64,000 bases of DNA from Omphiscola glabra (taxonomy: Eukaryota; Mollusca; Gastropoda; Lymnaeidae). Below the pieces are notes generated by a model that saw nothing but the letters and a program-made list of their open reading frames with translations, was not told where the DNA came from and did not search any database. The stretch lies in assembly GCA_964017045.1 (NCBI GenBank), contig OZ024794.1, positions 21,687,316 to 21,751,315 on the forward strand. The letters are read 5' to 3'. Within the stretch, counting starts at the first letter, position 1, and each line of letters begins with the position of its first letter. Shown here one piece after another: positions 46,201 to 56,700 of this stretch. Position numbers and translations under genes: made by a program.

Positions 46201-49200
46201 GAACAGTGGGTGAAGCATATCTACACTGGTGTGCACGTCAGCCTTCAGTGCCTCTGCTGGGATGCCATCCGGTCCTGCAGCCTTGCCATTTTCAAGTTGT
46301 TTGATGGCAACACGGATCTCTTCCCTGGTGGGTGCGTTGCAGTCAACAGCCAGGTCACTGTCAGCTGGCTGAATATCTGGTGGGTTACCCGGCTCTGGCC
46401 CGCCCAGAAGTCCCCCAAAGTGCCCCCTCCATCCGGCTCTCTGCTGCTCCCCATTTGGTATGCTCTTACCATCCTTGTCCCTCACTGGTCTCCTGAACTT
46501 TCCAGACAACCTCCTGACGGTAGCGAACAATTCCCGCACACCTCCCCGGCAGGCCGCTTCCTCTGCCTCCCCGGCAAGCATGTCCACAAAGCTCCCTCTG
46601 TCCCTCCTAGCGCCCCCCCTTACCCTCCCATCTGCCTCTGAGCACTCCCCCTGGAACCCAACCCTCTGCGCTCGTGCACGGCTGCTGCCAACCTCTGCCC
46701 TCTCCCCCTTTCCCTCCCCCACCACTTTCAACGTATCCGCCGTCATCCACTCCTCGCGTGCATGCCCCCTGCCTCCCAACACCTCCCGACATGTCGACCC
46801 GACCGCTCTCTCTACTCCCTGCCACTTTCCATCGATCGTCTCGTCTCCTAGCAGTTCCTGTAGGACTTGGAACCTGTTGGACAGAGTGATCCCGAACTCT
46901 TCCTGTTTGGCCTTATCTTTCAAGAGGGGGGTGTTGTAGCGCAACCCATATGATGTCTGCCCAGTGCAGTGCCCCCTCAGTCCCAGTCCCAGCCGGGCCA
47001 CCAGAAGACGGCGGTCCGAGGCAACGCCAGCTCCCCCCCCGACACGCACATCCCGGAGAGATCGCCCGAACCCTTTCCCAACACACACATGATCCACTTG
47101 GCTCATCGCCTGGAGGTCCGGCGAAACCCACGTGGCCTTGTGTATCCTCCCGTGTCGGAATAAGCTCCCGCCTATGACTAGACTTGCTGTGGCACATAGG
47201 TCGGCAAACCCCTCTCCGCCACCACCCACCTCTCCCATCCCCCGTCGCCCCACGGCCCCTCCACAGCCCGCACCGCCACCGCCGATCCCGGCACCCAGAC
47301 CCCCCACGAGGACGACAACGCCTCGCCCAGGGCGACCCCGGGCAATGGCAAGCAATCTGTCACAGAACCCATCCCCGTCCTCCCCCCCACCTCCGCCTGC
47401 CGGCGTGCAGCACTGGACAACATCCAAACTGACTCTGCGTCTCCTGGTCCGAAAGGCTGCCGTGAGTACTCCAGGCCCACGGGCCTCCCATCCAATGAGC
47501 GACCCCCGGGCCGCCCCGGACACCACCAGGGCCACGCCCAGAGTGCGCGGTGCACCGCCACCCTCGCGCCCCGAGAACAACAACATCTCTCCCGAGGCTA
47601 GTCTCCTCTGCCCGCACCCGATCCATCCCGCCCCGCTGATTCCCAGCACGGCGAGGCCACAGCTCCCCACCCCAGCGGCCACCTGTGCAGCCCCTCCTGT
47701 CTCACACATGGTGCGTACATTCCATGTTCCAATGGCGTTGGTGGTCCTGGTGGAGATGATGGTCGTCGGCCTAGTAGTTTCCAGATTCTGGCTTTCACTA
47801 CTTGGCGTCATGCATTCCGCGGCTGGGAATCTATCTTCTCCCAAGACCGTAAAGTCTTTTCAGAAATGGATAAGGGTGTTAAAAATACTAACGTATATTG
47901 TCAGCACAGTGCCCAGCTGCTTTCACTTAAATCGATCTACATTGACACTAGTCTAAAACCTGTCAAACCAACAGGCTCCAGTAGGCGTAGATTTAGAGCT
48001 ATAGCAGGCCATTTTCCTTCAACAATTTCTCCCCCTTTTCCTCATCAGCATGAGAATCATCTAATCCCTATTAAAGCTCAAAATAGTTTCATAACAAAAG
48101 GTTTCATCAAGTGGGCGTAAGTCGTCATCAACAATAGCTCTAGGTAGCGCCATGGAACTCAGTAATTGGTTGATTTACATAATTTAAAAGGCAAAATAAA
48201 ATTTGACTATTCCCTTAACGAATAAACATTCTGCCCGAGACTGTGGTGAAAGGTTATATCCTAGTTTTTGTGTTTCAATTAGATACCCCTCTATGTGGCA
48301 AAAACACGCACTTGGGCCACAGGGAAAAAGTAGGTCACTGCAAAAAGATGCGCCTGGTGCTGTAAGGGTTAAAAAAGAGCTTCACTCGTTGAGTTCAGCA
48401 GTAAACTTCAGCCAGCCAGAAAGAGCATCATGTCACTATTGGTCTGACTTGCCACCGCCCAGTGTAGTAGGCTGGCAGTGGTGGGAATTCAAAAAGCCAC
48501 AGCGGGCTCTAAAGGCAGTAGAGGGTTAATAAAAAATTATTTACCTTTAATGGCTTTAGGATTCTTTACACTGTCTACAGCGCAGGTGGCACAGGTGTGT
48601 AGTGGACAGATAAATCCTTTTAATTCCCAGCGAGTGAGTCGGTATTTTCGTATGCAGTCTTCATGATAATATTTGCCACACAAATTAACAGAGCACTTTA
48701 CAGTCTCCAAGTCTGCTTTTTTGCAGGAAAAGCATGTGTGATTTCCTTTTTTAAAAAATGAAAATGCAATTCACGTAATTGTGATTGAAAATTTTAAATT
48801 GGATGTATAACAAGGCAAATGTTACATTTATAATAAGATCACTCTGAAATCTATATATTAAATATATTATATCTCTTAGATACAGTTTAAAAAAATTCAG
48901 TTAAAAATACAAGTTCCGTGTAATATGCAAAAACATATATAACTATTTAAAGTTAAGCTTTTAGAGATTTTTCTTTTATTCTATCGTCACGAAAAAGTAA
49001 TTTAAGATTAATTACAAATTTAACAAATTCTTCTTAAAATCAGTATACCTGAGCTACACTCGAGACAAACATATTGCTCAACGGCCAGTGGTTCAACATT
49101 GACACAAGAGGGGTGAAAATGCTGTCCACATGACTTTGTACATTCAAATACATCTCCATTCTTCTCACAGATTGCACAAATCTTATCTTTATCAATTTTG

Positions 49201-52200
49201 CAGGTTGAGTTCAGCTTGAAAATTTCAAGTTCATATGGTTCATTCTCCCGCAAGCATTTTCCTTTACTCTATAGAATAAATTGCAATTTATTAACTGCTC
49301 ATGTAAATAATTTAAAATGTAACATAGCTGCAAGTTCAAATGAAGGGAAATAAGGACGTTAATAAATAAAGTTCTTTTGATTTTTCAATATTGGGATGGA
49401 AGGATAATTTTCCTAGTCTTCGGACAATATCCAATGTTTTGGTATCAGAGAGTTCCCAACTGTTTCTCTACTCAGTTGTAGAAATAATTACTTACGGTGA
49501 AAATTTTAGATATTTTTGTCAGATATATTAATATCAAATTACAGATATTTTATCTGTTGACAAGTTATACTTATTAAACTACATAGTGAAAGACGAAAAA
49601 ACCTCAGTGCTTGAATCTGATTCTTGGCTAACTTTGCGTGCAGAAAGTGCAGAGGCTGCTAATTTAGGGCGTGCAGTGTCTTCATCTGTTATTAGAGTCT
49701 CCTCTGCTTCTTGTGTGACAGATGCAGGCGAAGAACTTGTAACTAATTCTACTTCCATCTGTTGTAAATACTTAGGTGGCCTTCCCCTTCTCTTCATTTG
49801 TCCTGGACTACCCTGAAAATTACAAAGCCAAAGATCTCTATTCAAGAACTATGGAGCATAACAGATTAGATTTTTTTAAATAAGTTTTATTGATTAATAT
49901 ATTTAAAAATTTAAGACCTGTTTCCAGGATCATTATTTTTAAGTTTAATAAATTTGTTTATTCATTTAGCATTAACATGAAAAGAGTGAAACCAAAAATA
50001 TTAATTTTAAAAAAAAATCATATTTTTGAGATTATAATCCAATCCTTACTACAATAAAGATGCCAAAATCATAACATATTTATTTTTAAAAATTATAATG
50101 AGCAAGATAGTTTTTTTGGAACTTGTAACTGTTTCAAATTTTGCTAAGATCCTCACACAGATTTGTAAACCTTTTTGCAACCACCACTAGCAGCTTGGCA
50201 CAAGATTGAGAGGGCATAGATAAAGTGCTTTTAGTAATACCCGGTATTAAATATCAATTATGAACTTATAGTAATAGGTATATTAACAGTGATTAAATTG
50301 AATGTTCACTTTCTGAATAAATTCTGTCTTCAGAGAGCTTAATTAATTTACTATATTAACAAACCTATAGGGAAAGCCTAGATATTAATTACCTGTTCTT
50401 TTACTTCTTGGTAAGAATCAAAAACAACAGGGCTTTCTCCACTCAATAATTTCATCAGTTTAGATCCTCGTCCTTTCTTTATATTTCCTACACATAAAAT
50501 ATTAATTTTTTTGTAATTTGTATAAACTTCCTACTTGATTATTGAAAAATACAATGTCATTTTCAAGCTAGAATATTTTAAGAATATGAAATATAAATTT
50601 TATATAAATAGTATTCCTACTATTTATCTTCACAGCAAGATCCATGATTTAAGTTCATTACTTTAGCCATCATTGTATCTAAAAACTAACATTTTAAAGA
50701 ACATAGGATTCATCTTAATTAAGTTGCACCTTTAATCAGTGGCCTCTACTTCCAATGTTACATACCTGGTGGGGTTGGAGTATCTACTGTTGAAGAATGA
50801 GGTGACTGAGCAGTTTTCTTCTTTTCCTTCTCCCACTGCTGTCTAAGGTACTCAAATACAAAAGCAGTATCCCACTCTGGATGTTGCTCTATTACTGTAC
50901 TCCGATGGTTTGCATAATATGTATCAAATGATGTTTCAGCTCCAAATGGAATAGGCTTTGGAAGAGGAAATTTAATTTCTAATTTACGCTTTTTATTTTT
51001 GTTCGCTATTGGTGATTGGCTTTTTCCTTCAGAAGATGTTCGTTTTCGTTTTATTCCTGAAGTTGTTGACTTTGAAATGCTAGATTCATCCAGTGTTCCT
51101 TTTTGTTGTTCTTTTTTTTTTGATATTTTTTCTTTTTTCATTTCATCCATAAATACATAATCAAATGTATATTGCACTCTCCTTTCACTTTTAGACAAAC
51201 TCATTGCCCCCTCTGCTTCTTCAACAGCTATGTTCCAAGCATGTCTTCTGGATATATTAATTTTAAATGGATTGTAGGCACTTTTACCTTTCTTAGTTTG
51301 TTTAGCCAGCTCTAACTGAGCTTTCTCTAAGAAACTGAATTTTCCTTCGAACAACATTAAAGATGGCTCGTTAATCCAGCCCCTTTCAACTTCATTGCCA
51401 AAGAACTGCACATGATATGATCTGATTATTTTGACATCACCTGTATTTTGTGAAAACATTGAATAATTTAATACTACACAGTAAAACAAGGAAATTTTTT
51501 ATATAAATATTGTTAATCTTTTCATTATATTAGACATAAATGACTCAAAAATATAAGTTACACATATTATATTATTGAGACAAAATAAACATTTTTGAGT
51601 TACCTTTAATGCGTGTAAACATTTTAGTAAATGGACATTGAGATACCATACAAGGCCAGTATGGGTGACCACTGACTTTTGCCCACAGCATATCCCCTTC
51701 CTCCCACATAGGTGGATACCGTGAGTCATATGGTGCTGAATTCATAGATAATAGCTTCTCTAATTGAGCTCCAGTGGGCACTTCAGTTGACAAGATCAAA
51801 ACACATCTTGGAATGTGACCCTTATTAGAACTGGCATCTTGTAATTCTGGTAATGCAGGTTTGGTTTCTTCCTGTTGTGATTCAGGGCTTAAAGTATTAT
51901 TAACAAACTGCATGCTATCATTTTGTTCACTTTCAAAAAGTTTGACTTCATGGCCCATTTTAGAGGTTCTTTTTTTCTTTTCTAAAGGACTTTCTTTTTT
52001 CTTCCTACTTTTATCTTCCTGGGGTAACTTGCTGTTATCTGAAATTTTGGAAACATTTTGCAAATCATGATGTGCTTCATCAGGTAAAGACAGTTCAACA
52101 TCCTTTGCAGAACAATTAATATTAGGAATATCTTTCTTCTTGTCCAAAGTTTGAATATTATTTAACAGGTTTGAATTATCTGAATCTGCGATACTTTTAA

Positions 52201-52606
52201 CAGCATTGGCAACATTAGGAGATAGCCCTTTTCTCGACCTACTCTCACTACTTTTCTTCTGCCTTTTCTTTTTGAGTAGAGGCGATTGTGTTGCCTCCAC
52301 ATATGAAGAGTTTGGAGCAGCAATACTTTCAATGGCAGGAAGTACAACAGGAACAGTTTCCTTGCTCTCAAACTCAGTCCATTCTGAAATGCCATCAGTT
52401 AAAATCTTTACTACTTTTGATGTTCCATCTATGTGTAAAACTGCAGCCTCATCTCTAGGCTTTGATTCAAAATTTAGTTTTGCACTTGTTTTACTCTGAG
52501 CTGTTCTGACATTGCGACCCATGGTAGGAAGTTGTGGTAGACGGTGGCATCCTGATGCAGGTGGAGAATGCACACTGGAAACAGGAATTCCTTGATCGGG
52601 TTCCAT
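32947..52606 (-). CDS. NSD: NSD-family histone H3 lysine-36 methyltransferase, complete, 1,548 aa
   Basis: Nuclear enzyme predicted to mono/dimethylate H3K36. Exons in transcript order: 51604-52606, 50766-51440, 50393-50487, 49603-49812, 49049-49268, 48545-48745, 41054-41233, 40374-40533, 38083-38211, 37566-37755, 37119-37382, 36489-36610, 36189-36325, 35923-36029, 34009-34207, 32947-33701. The total is 4,647 nt, divisible by 3, with all phases compatible. Domains: PWWP1 (about 303-380), partial HMG-like segment (about 505-545), AT-hook 'KRRGRPPKY' (about 598), PHD1-PHD4 (about 680-905), PWWP2 ('WWPGEICHP'), AWS (about 1040-1090), SET (about 1095-1215), post-SET, and C-terminal PHD5 with C5HCH. 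The ATG at 52606 is preceded by an in-frame TAA, and a splice acceptor at 52640/52641 implies a non-coding first exon. Length is close to vertebrate NSD2/NSD3, and the window holds one copy. Which vertebrate paralogue is closest cannot be settled here; an ancestral single NSD is expected in invertebrates. Confidence 0.96.
34925..35430. repeat. GC-rich insertion of unknown type in an NSD intron, with a perfect hairpin
   Basis: About 500 bp of GC-rich, CpG-containing DNA in an otherwise very AT-rich intron (34208-35922). Near the left border is a perfect 11-bp inverted repeat, 'ggctataggct' at 34966-34976 and 'agcctatagcc' at 34985-34995, with an 8-nt loop. Open frames on both strands (for example 35154-35408 minus) are Pro/Arg/Ala-rich with no domain I recognise. 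It could be a SINE/LINE untranslated segment or another retroposed piece. I found no terminal repeats or target duplication. Confidence 0.6.
35923..38211 (-). CDS. NSD: NSD catalytic exons: PWWP2, AWS, SET, post-SET
   Basis: 38083-38211 and 37566-37755 complete PWWP2. 37119-37382 is AWS ('[20 protein letters not shown]', '[16 protein letters not shown]') and the SET start ('[13 protein letters not shown]'). 36489-36610 carries '[12 protein letters not shown]'. 36189-36325 carries the cofactor and catalytic motif '[13 protein letters not shown]'. 35923-36029 carries 'ELTFNYN' and post-SET '[13 protein letters not shown]'. All catalytic landmarks are present, so the enzyme should be active. Confidence 0.95.
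40374..41233 (-). CDS. NSD: NSD exons for PHD3 and PHD4
   Basis: Exon 41054-41233: '[20 protein letters not shown]' and 'WCFSCSKG'. Exon 40374-40533: '[15 protein letters not shown]', 'WFCMDC', then the start of PWWP2 ('[12 protein letters not shown]'). The intron between them holds an intact hAT-like MITE (40597-40929). Confidence 0.93.
40597..40929. mobile_element. hAT-like MITE, 333 bp, perfect 8-bp target duplication
   Basis: Starts 'caggggtgggcaagc' and ends 'ggtagtttgcccacccctg'. The flanks atatatta (40589-40596 and 40930-40937) are identical. The right end is the reverse complement of the left end of the 9889-10235 element, so the two are the same family in opposite orientation. It lies between NSD exons 41054-41233 and 40374-40533. 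Confidence 0.93.
43822..44308 (-). mobile_element. Candidate gypsy-type LTR, 487 bp
   Basis: On the minus strand the segment begins TGTTA and ends TAACA. It has a TATA-like 'gatataaaaggc' (about 44202-44213) and, about 130 bp downstream, AATAAA (44074-44079), as in an LTR promoter plus poly(A) signal. A purine run 'ggaaggggggat' sits just before the start, like a polypurine tract. About 77 bp is imperfectly duplicated around 43974-44125. No 5-bp target duplication and no gag-pol is visible, so it may be a solo or broken LTR. Confidence 0.45.
44773..47858 (-). mobile_element. RTE-like LINE, near full length, 13-bp target duplication
   Basis: Bounded by 'ttcagaaatggat' at 44760-44772 and at 47859-47871. 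The 3,086-bp length fits RTE-type LINEs with a single endonuclease/RT ORF. The 3' end (at 44773) is a short GAA-type tail. It is inside a piggyBac-like MITE, so it is the younger insertion. Confidence 0.9.
44817..47844 (-). pseudogene. LINE endonuclease / reverse transcriptase ORF, frameshifted
   Basis: Sense is minus. An APE-type endonuclease starts near 47730 ('IGTWNVRTM', '[13 protein letters not shown]', '[20 protein letters not shown]', 'SQVDHVC'). The reverse transcriptase is at about 46350-45400 ('[15 protein letters not shown]', '[19 protein letters not shown]', 'DRQAGFR', '[15 protein letters not shown]', catalytic '[11 protein letters not shown]'). The frame opens from 47844 to 44956 but shifts at a 12-C run (45335-45346, plus strand). 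The proper C-terminus ('[12 protein letters not shown]', '[17 protein letters not shown]') continues in another frame to the stop at 44817. Endonuclease motifs are damaged: the GDFNA-type motif reads GGLGA (47290-47304) and SDH reads SDR, so this copy is probably dead. Sense-strand base use is strikingly G-rich in patches. Confidence 0.88.
48545..49812 (-). CDS. NSD: NSD exons for AT-hook, PHD1 and PHD2
   Basis: Exon 49603-49812 has the AT-hook-like '[13 protein letters not shown]'; its donor 'gttttttc' is weak. Exon 49049-49268 has PHD1 ('[19 protein letters not shown]', 'QHFHPSC'). Exon 48545-48745 has PHD2 ('HTCFSCKK', 'CGKYYHEDC', 'CPLHTCATC'). Cys/His spacing is intact. Confidence 0.92.
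50766..52606 (-). CDS. NSD: NSD N-terminal exons: disordered region, PWWP1, HMG-like segment
   Basis: The first coding exon (51604-52606) is low-complexity, with Lys-rich clusters ('KKKRQKKS', 'EKKKRTSK'), up to PWWP1 '[14 protein letters not shown]'. The second (50766-51440) completes PWWP1 ('[16 protein letters not shown]') and carries basic nuclear-localisation-like stretches ('KNKKRKLE') and '[18 protein letters not shown]', which resembles the start of the HMG box in vertebrate NSD2. The rest of a canonical HMG box is missing. Confidence 0.9.
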
Positions 52607-52640
52607 TTTTACAATGCCATCTACTTATGTCAAGTGTAAA
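52607..52640 (-). other. NSD: NSD 5' UTR, end of a spliced leader exon
   Basis: On the minus strand a 3' splice site ('atccccag') ends at 52641. 34 nt of leader, with an in-frame TAA, precede the ATG at 52606. The upstream non-coding exon is not located. Confidence 0.6.
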
Positions 52641-54299
52641 CTGGGGATTTAGAAGAAATAAAACACTAATATTTTTATCGTTAACAAAGAATAATTATTC
52701 TTCAGACAATCAAAGGACTAAAAAGGCTTATGTCAGTGTACAACTGACATAATTCTAAATTTAAATTTGATGTGTTCTCTTGGAAATAAATAAAAATAAA
52801 CATATTTAAGTTTCATCTACATTCAATTAGAATCCATTGACTTCATAGTGCTCATCTACACTTTTGCACTCTTTATTTGTGTAATGCATTTTAAGAAATT
52901 GTTTAACTCGTCTTTGATAGACAGGCTTTTTAACAAGTTTTTTAATATTTTTTCTTAAAATTTCTTTTGAGCTTTGGACGTTGAATTTTAATAAAAAAAA
53001 CTATTGAAAATGTTCATTTTAATATATTTCATATTAACTGTATCAATGATTAGATTTACATGCCTGTTACATTCATACTCTTACATCTTTCAAAACAGTA
53101 CAATACAGTAAATAAATAAACATACAGTATATATAATGTATAAAATAACTACTCCCAACGTGTGTATAGTGATATCAAGTTAAGCTGGCGTCAAAAAAGG
53201 TAAATGAAGGTAAACTGTAGATGACGTTTAGAGTGCAATCTGTCGTCGCTTTGTTTTGAAAACGTATATCTGCTATAGATATCAATTAATATTCAGGTGA
53301 AGATCACATTATCACAGTCTGTCACTGGTAAAAATAATGTTAATGGTGAAATTTAAAGTGGTTCAAACTTGAAGTAAGATCAGCATAAAATAAAATTTAT
53401 TAAAATAAGAATTAATTAACAAATTAGGGCACCATTTTAAAAAAAACCTACCAAGTAACTTGAGATTTTTAAGGACAAGCTGTTTTTTTTTTAAATAACC
53501 ATCCATTATATATATTTCACATTAACATATTATAGTCTGATAACTTTAAATGGATAAAAGGAAGAGGGGGTATTAAAATTAAATTACTTTACATGGGACT
53601 ACTCATGTGCAAGTAGATGTTTGTTATCTCTGGAAACTTTTATTGAGTTGTCAGTTGACAATAACAAATAATTTATTTTTGCAATACTATAATTTACAAT
53701 TGATTCCTCACTGAAGTCACTGGCACACATCAGTTTACAGTTGTCGATCAGTCTTCATTTTGTGTGCAGATAACCTCCCCAGAGCAGGTTTAAGGATCAA
53801 ATAGAAAATGTGGACTTGGTTCATAGTACCCCTCTTCATCACAAGCCTTACTTAGAGTAGACTCTCAGTTCATCAGTAGACTTAGTTAAGTTCAAGTTAG
53901 TCTTCAGAACTTTATTTAACATTTTTTATTAAGAAAGTGGAACAAAACATGTTATTATGTAAATGTATAATTAATTTGGGAAAGACTTATAATTTGGTCA
54001 TGGACATGGCATTTACATCATGAAAAATTAAAGAAAAGTAAGGAACCCAGCCAGGCTACAAAATGTCTCTATTTTGCTTAAATTTCTATTAATTATGCAG
54101 TGTGTGATGCTTTGTAAATTAATTATTAATGATTGTATTTAAATTTTGGGGGATATATATTGTAATTTTCTTTAGACTTTCGGCTGTATTTAATTATATG
54201 GCATTCCTTGTTAACAAACCTAATTTATTATTTTAAAGGAACTCCATTTTACAGCCCTATAAACCATTATGATAGTGTAGCGTCTTCTCAACGGCCACG

Positions 54300-54420
54300 G
54301 GAATGAACAAATGAATAGACCACTACTTCCGGCTGGATGACGGGAATTTACGGCGCGAAAATTTTGCATAGATGCGCCATCCAACAGAATTGTGAGCGGA
54401 GCCTTAAATATTGACATCTT
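54300..54420 (-). promoter_or_regulatory. Candidate NSD promoter with E2F-like and ETS-like sites
   Basis: A small CpG-containing patch upstream of NSD. In minus-strand sense it carries an E2F-type 'tttcgcgcc' (54352-54360) and an ETS-type 'ccggaagt' (54325-54332), 19 bp apart. Such sites are common at housekeeping chromatin genes. The link to NSD is by position only (1.7 kb upstream of the ATG). Confidence 0.35.
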
Positions 54421-55709
54421 CATCTCTCTAAAGGGGTAAAAACACCCAAAGTTATTGCCATACAAAATGACTTCATTTATTTATTGTTTACAAATTTAAA
54501 AAAAGACAGGAATATTCTATATTTTGTGCACCAAACAGGGGACATTTCCCTACTTGAATAGTTTAAGTTTTAGTAAGACGGTTTTACCCTCCATATGATA
54601 GCTTACATTTAAGATAGATGGATAGAAGTGTTTCTTTCAGGCATCATCGATTACAAGTAAGAAAACTGTGCAACCAATGAAAATCGCTACATTGGGCCTT
54701 TGGCCGGCCGCATCACCTCCTTCCACTCGGACTAAACTGGTGCTTTTCTTTTCCATGCTTGAATTCCCAGCTGCTGTTTAATTTTTTTCCTCATCAGCCA
54801 TCTATCTAAGCTTGGATCTGCCTTTGAGCCGTTTTCCTCTGGGGTTTTTGTGGTGTAACCTCTTCACTCCTCTGTCATTTGGCATTCTTTCCAAGTTTTG
54901 TTATGGTAAAGTATGTTACAACTGGTCAGATACCGTTTTATAAATAGTTTTCTTGTAATTACTTTTCATTTGCAGAACATTTCTATTATCTTTAAATTTG
55001 ATACTTGTGTAACATAGTTTGTTTTGTGTTAAATCGATCTATCAATTTCCAAATTGATTTTCTCTTTTTAATAACAATTTTTTGTTTGCAATCTTTTTTT
55101 AAATAAACATCTCTTGATTAGTATCAAATTGCCGGTTGAAAAGAGTTATTGTGAACGAGTTTTTTTTTTTAATGGTTCAAATCAATGACATTTACTTTTT
55201 ATGTTTTAGTAGTTTTGTCAAATGATACTTCTTTACAACTCATGAATTTTTTAATATATATATATATAGGTCTATATATATATAGGAATTTTGAAAAAAA
55301 ACTATGTGTTTAAGTAGATCGAAGAATTTTACAAAAGGTGCCATATCGTAATTTGTAATTTATCTGAAGGCAAGAAAGTCATACTAGTTTGAAATATCAA
55401 TGAATATTTAAATCTAAAACAATTTATCCATACATCATCAACATGTCATGTCCCTTCGTCTCCATGCACGGACACCCCTACATTTCCAACAAATCTGTTT
55501 GCTCAATTTGCTCCTTCGGGTACCCGGCTCCGTGGGTTTACGGGTACCCGAGAAAGTGTTTTAACATTTTTGACAGCCATAACAATGACACGAACATGAA
55601 ATATTATTATACTTATTGTCCTGAGTAGTCAAGACTTCAAAACCTTGATATGATGTAACCAACTCTTCAGATTTCGTTTACTTAAACCCGGTACTGTTAT
55701 TCCCTAGCC

Positions 55710-55914
55710 CAGTGGTCGTCAAACTCATTAATCAAAAGAGCCAAAATTCAACAGCAGGACGTCTAAAATCTTTTTGAGAGCCAATTATCTTTTCAAGAAC
55801 CTGTCAAGTACCATATTTTTCGGAGTCAAAACCGATTTGTGGCCCACTGGCCGAGCCGCACTCAAGTCGCTAAATAGTCGCATGCGGCTCGCGAGCTGCA
55901 TTCGCCGACCACCG
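55710..55914. mobile_element. hAT-like MITE remnant
   Basis: The left end 'cagtggtcgtcaaactcatt' and the right end 'gcattcgccgaccaccg' are imperfect inverted repeats of the common CAGTGGTCG... type, with an inner 'gcggctcgcgagctgc'. The flanking 8-mers do not match. Confidence 0.5.
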
Positions 55915-56450
55915 ACTTGCCCAGGTGCCCAAAGCCCATGGCCGAATTTAGACTTGCTGAGGCCCTAAGCTATACAAAGTTCAGAGCCCCCCTACCGTTT
56001 GAAATTACATGAGGTGGTCAATTGAAAAATTAAAAATATATAGCTGACAGATTGTAAGGCCCTAAGCTGTAGCTTATTTAGCTTAACCTGTGAACTGAGT
56101 GCATTCGTTTTCCTCTCCGTTTCGTGATGGTCCCAGCTTGACCTTTGCTCTCAGTTGCCGAATCACCGGAAGAGTCTCATATTTCAATCTAGGCAACGGA
56201 GTGCACCCCTCTCGCGTTCCTCTCCTTTTTTTTTTTGCCGCTCCCATTTGCTGAATCGACCCCGAACGTTTTAACTCGCAACTAAAATTTCTCCCAATTT
56301 AGGGTGTGAACTGAGTGCATTCGTTTTGCACTCTTTTCTATTTTGTCTCCATTTCGACGATCGACAAGAAAATGGAAGAGAAACGACTGTGCGACACATT
56401 GCGCCATTTTGCTCAGTTTGGTTCCACTAGGTGGAAAAATAATGGAGGCT

Positions 56451-56700
56451 TTGCAATTGCTCTTACTGTTTTGGATGAAAAGGAAACGTCGAACCCCAAA
56501 ACGTGTGAGGCAATTCGATGTCTGTCCCAGGAATAAAATCATTTGCAGGAATTGCAAGTTTGTCAGCCAAAAGTTTTTTCCCAAAAGTTGAGCGACTGAA
56601 CACGCCTCCGTCGCTGTTTCCACCATAGGAACCCACATCCACTATCACAAATTTTCCATTTGCGTCTTCATCTCTTAAAACTTCATCCAGAAGATGATGC
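56451..56700 (-). pseudogene. Harbinger/PIF-type DDE transposase fragment
   Basis: The minus strand encodes 'DANGKFVIVDVGSYGGNSDG' then 'GVFSRSTFGKKLL' and 'ELPHTFWG'. This matches the 'D.(G)S..G..SDGGVF..S.FG..L' block of the DDE_Tnp_4 (HARBI1-like) nuclease. Only one block survives; the frame breaks upstream (a 92-aa frame at 56675-56953 is unassigned) and downstream. No inverted termini found. Confidence 0.65.

Larger units (their letters stand above)
44580..48368. mobile_element. piggyBac-like MITE split by a LINE insertion
   Basis: TTAA at 44576-44579 and 48369-48372. The left 190 bp match the 21231-21828 copy from its first base ('cccttctggtaccgacctac'). The right part (about 48110-48368) matches the other end ('gcgcttgggccacaggg'-like, 'aagggttaa'). 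Removing the LINE and one target copy leaves about 690 bp of MITE. Confidence 0.85.
41234..48544. other. 7.3-kb NSD intron, a transposon landing zone
   Basis: From left: 41.23-43.8 kb is AT-rich with no recognised feature except a short GC-rich patch at 42,870-42,940. Then come a candidate LTR (43822-44308) and a piggyBac-like MITE (44580-48368) split by a LINE (44773-47858). A GC-balanced remnant (48373-48540) follows that I cannot assign. No NSD coding sequence is missing: the flanking exons join in phase. Confidence 0.75.

Noticed and set aside
44907..47956. Many plus-strand Pro/Ser/Arg-rich frames over the LINE
   Set aside because: Antisense shadows of the G-rich LINE sense strand.
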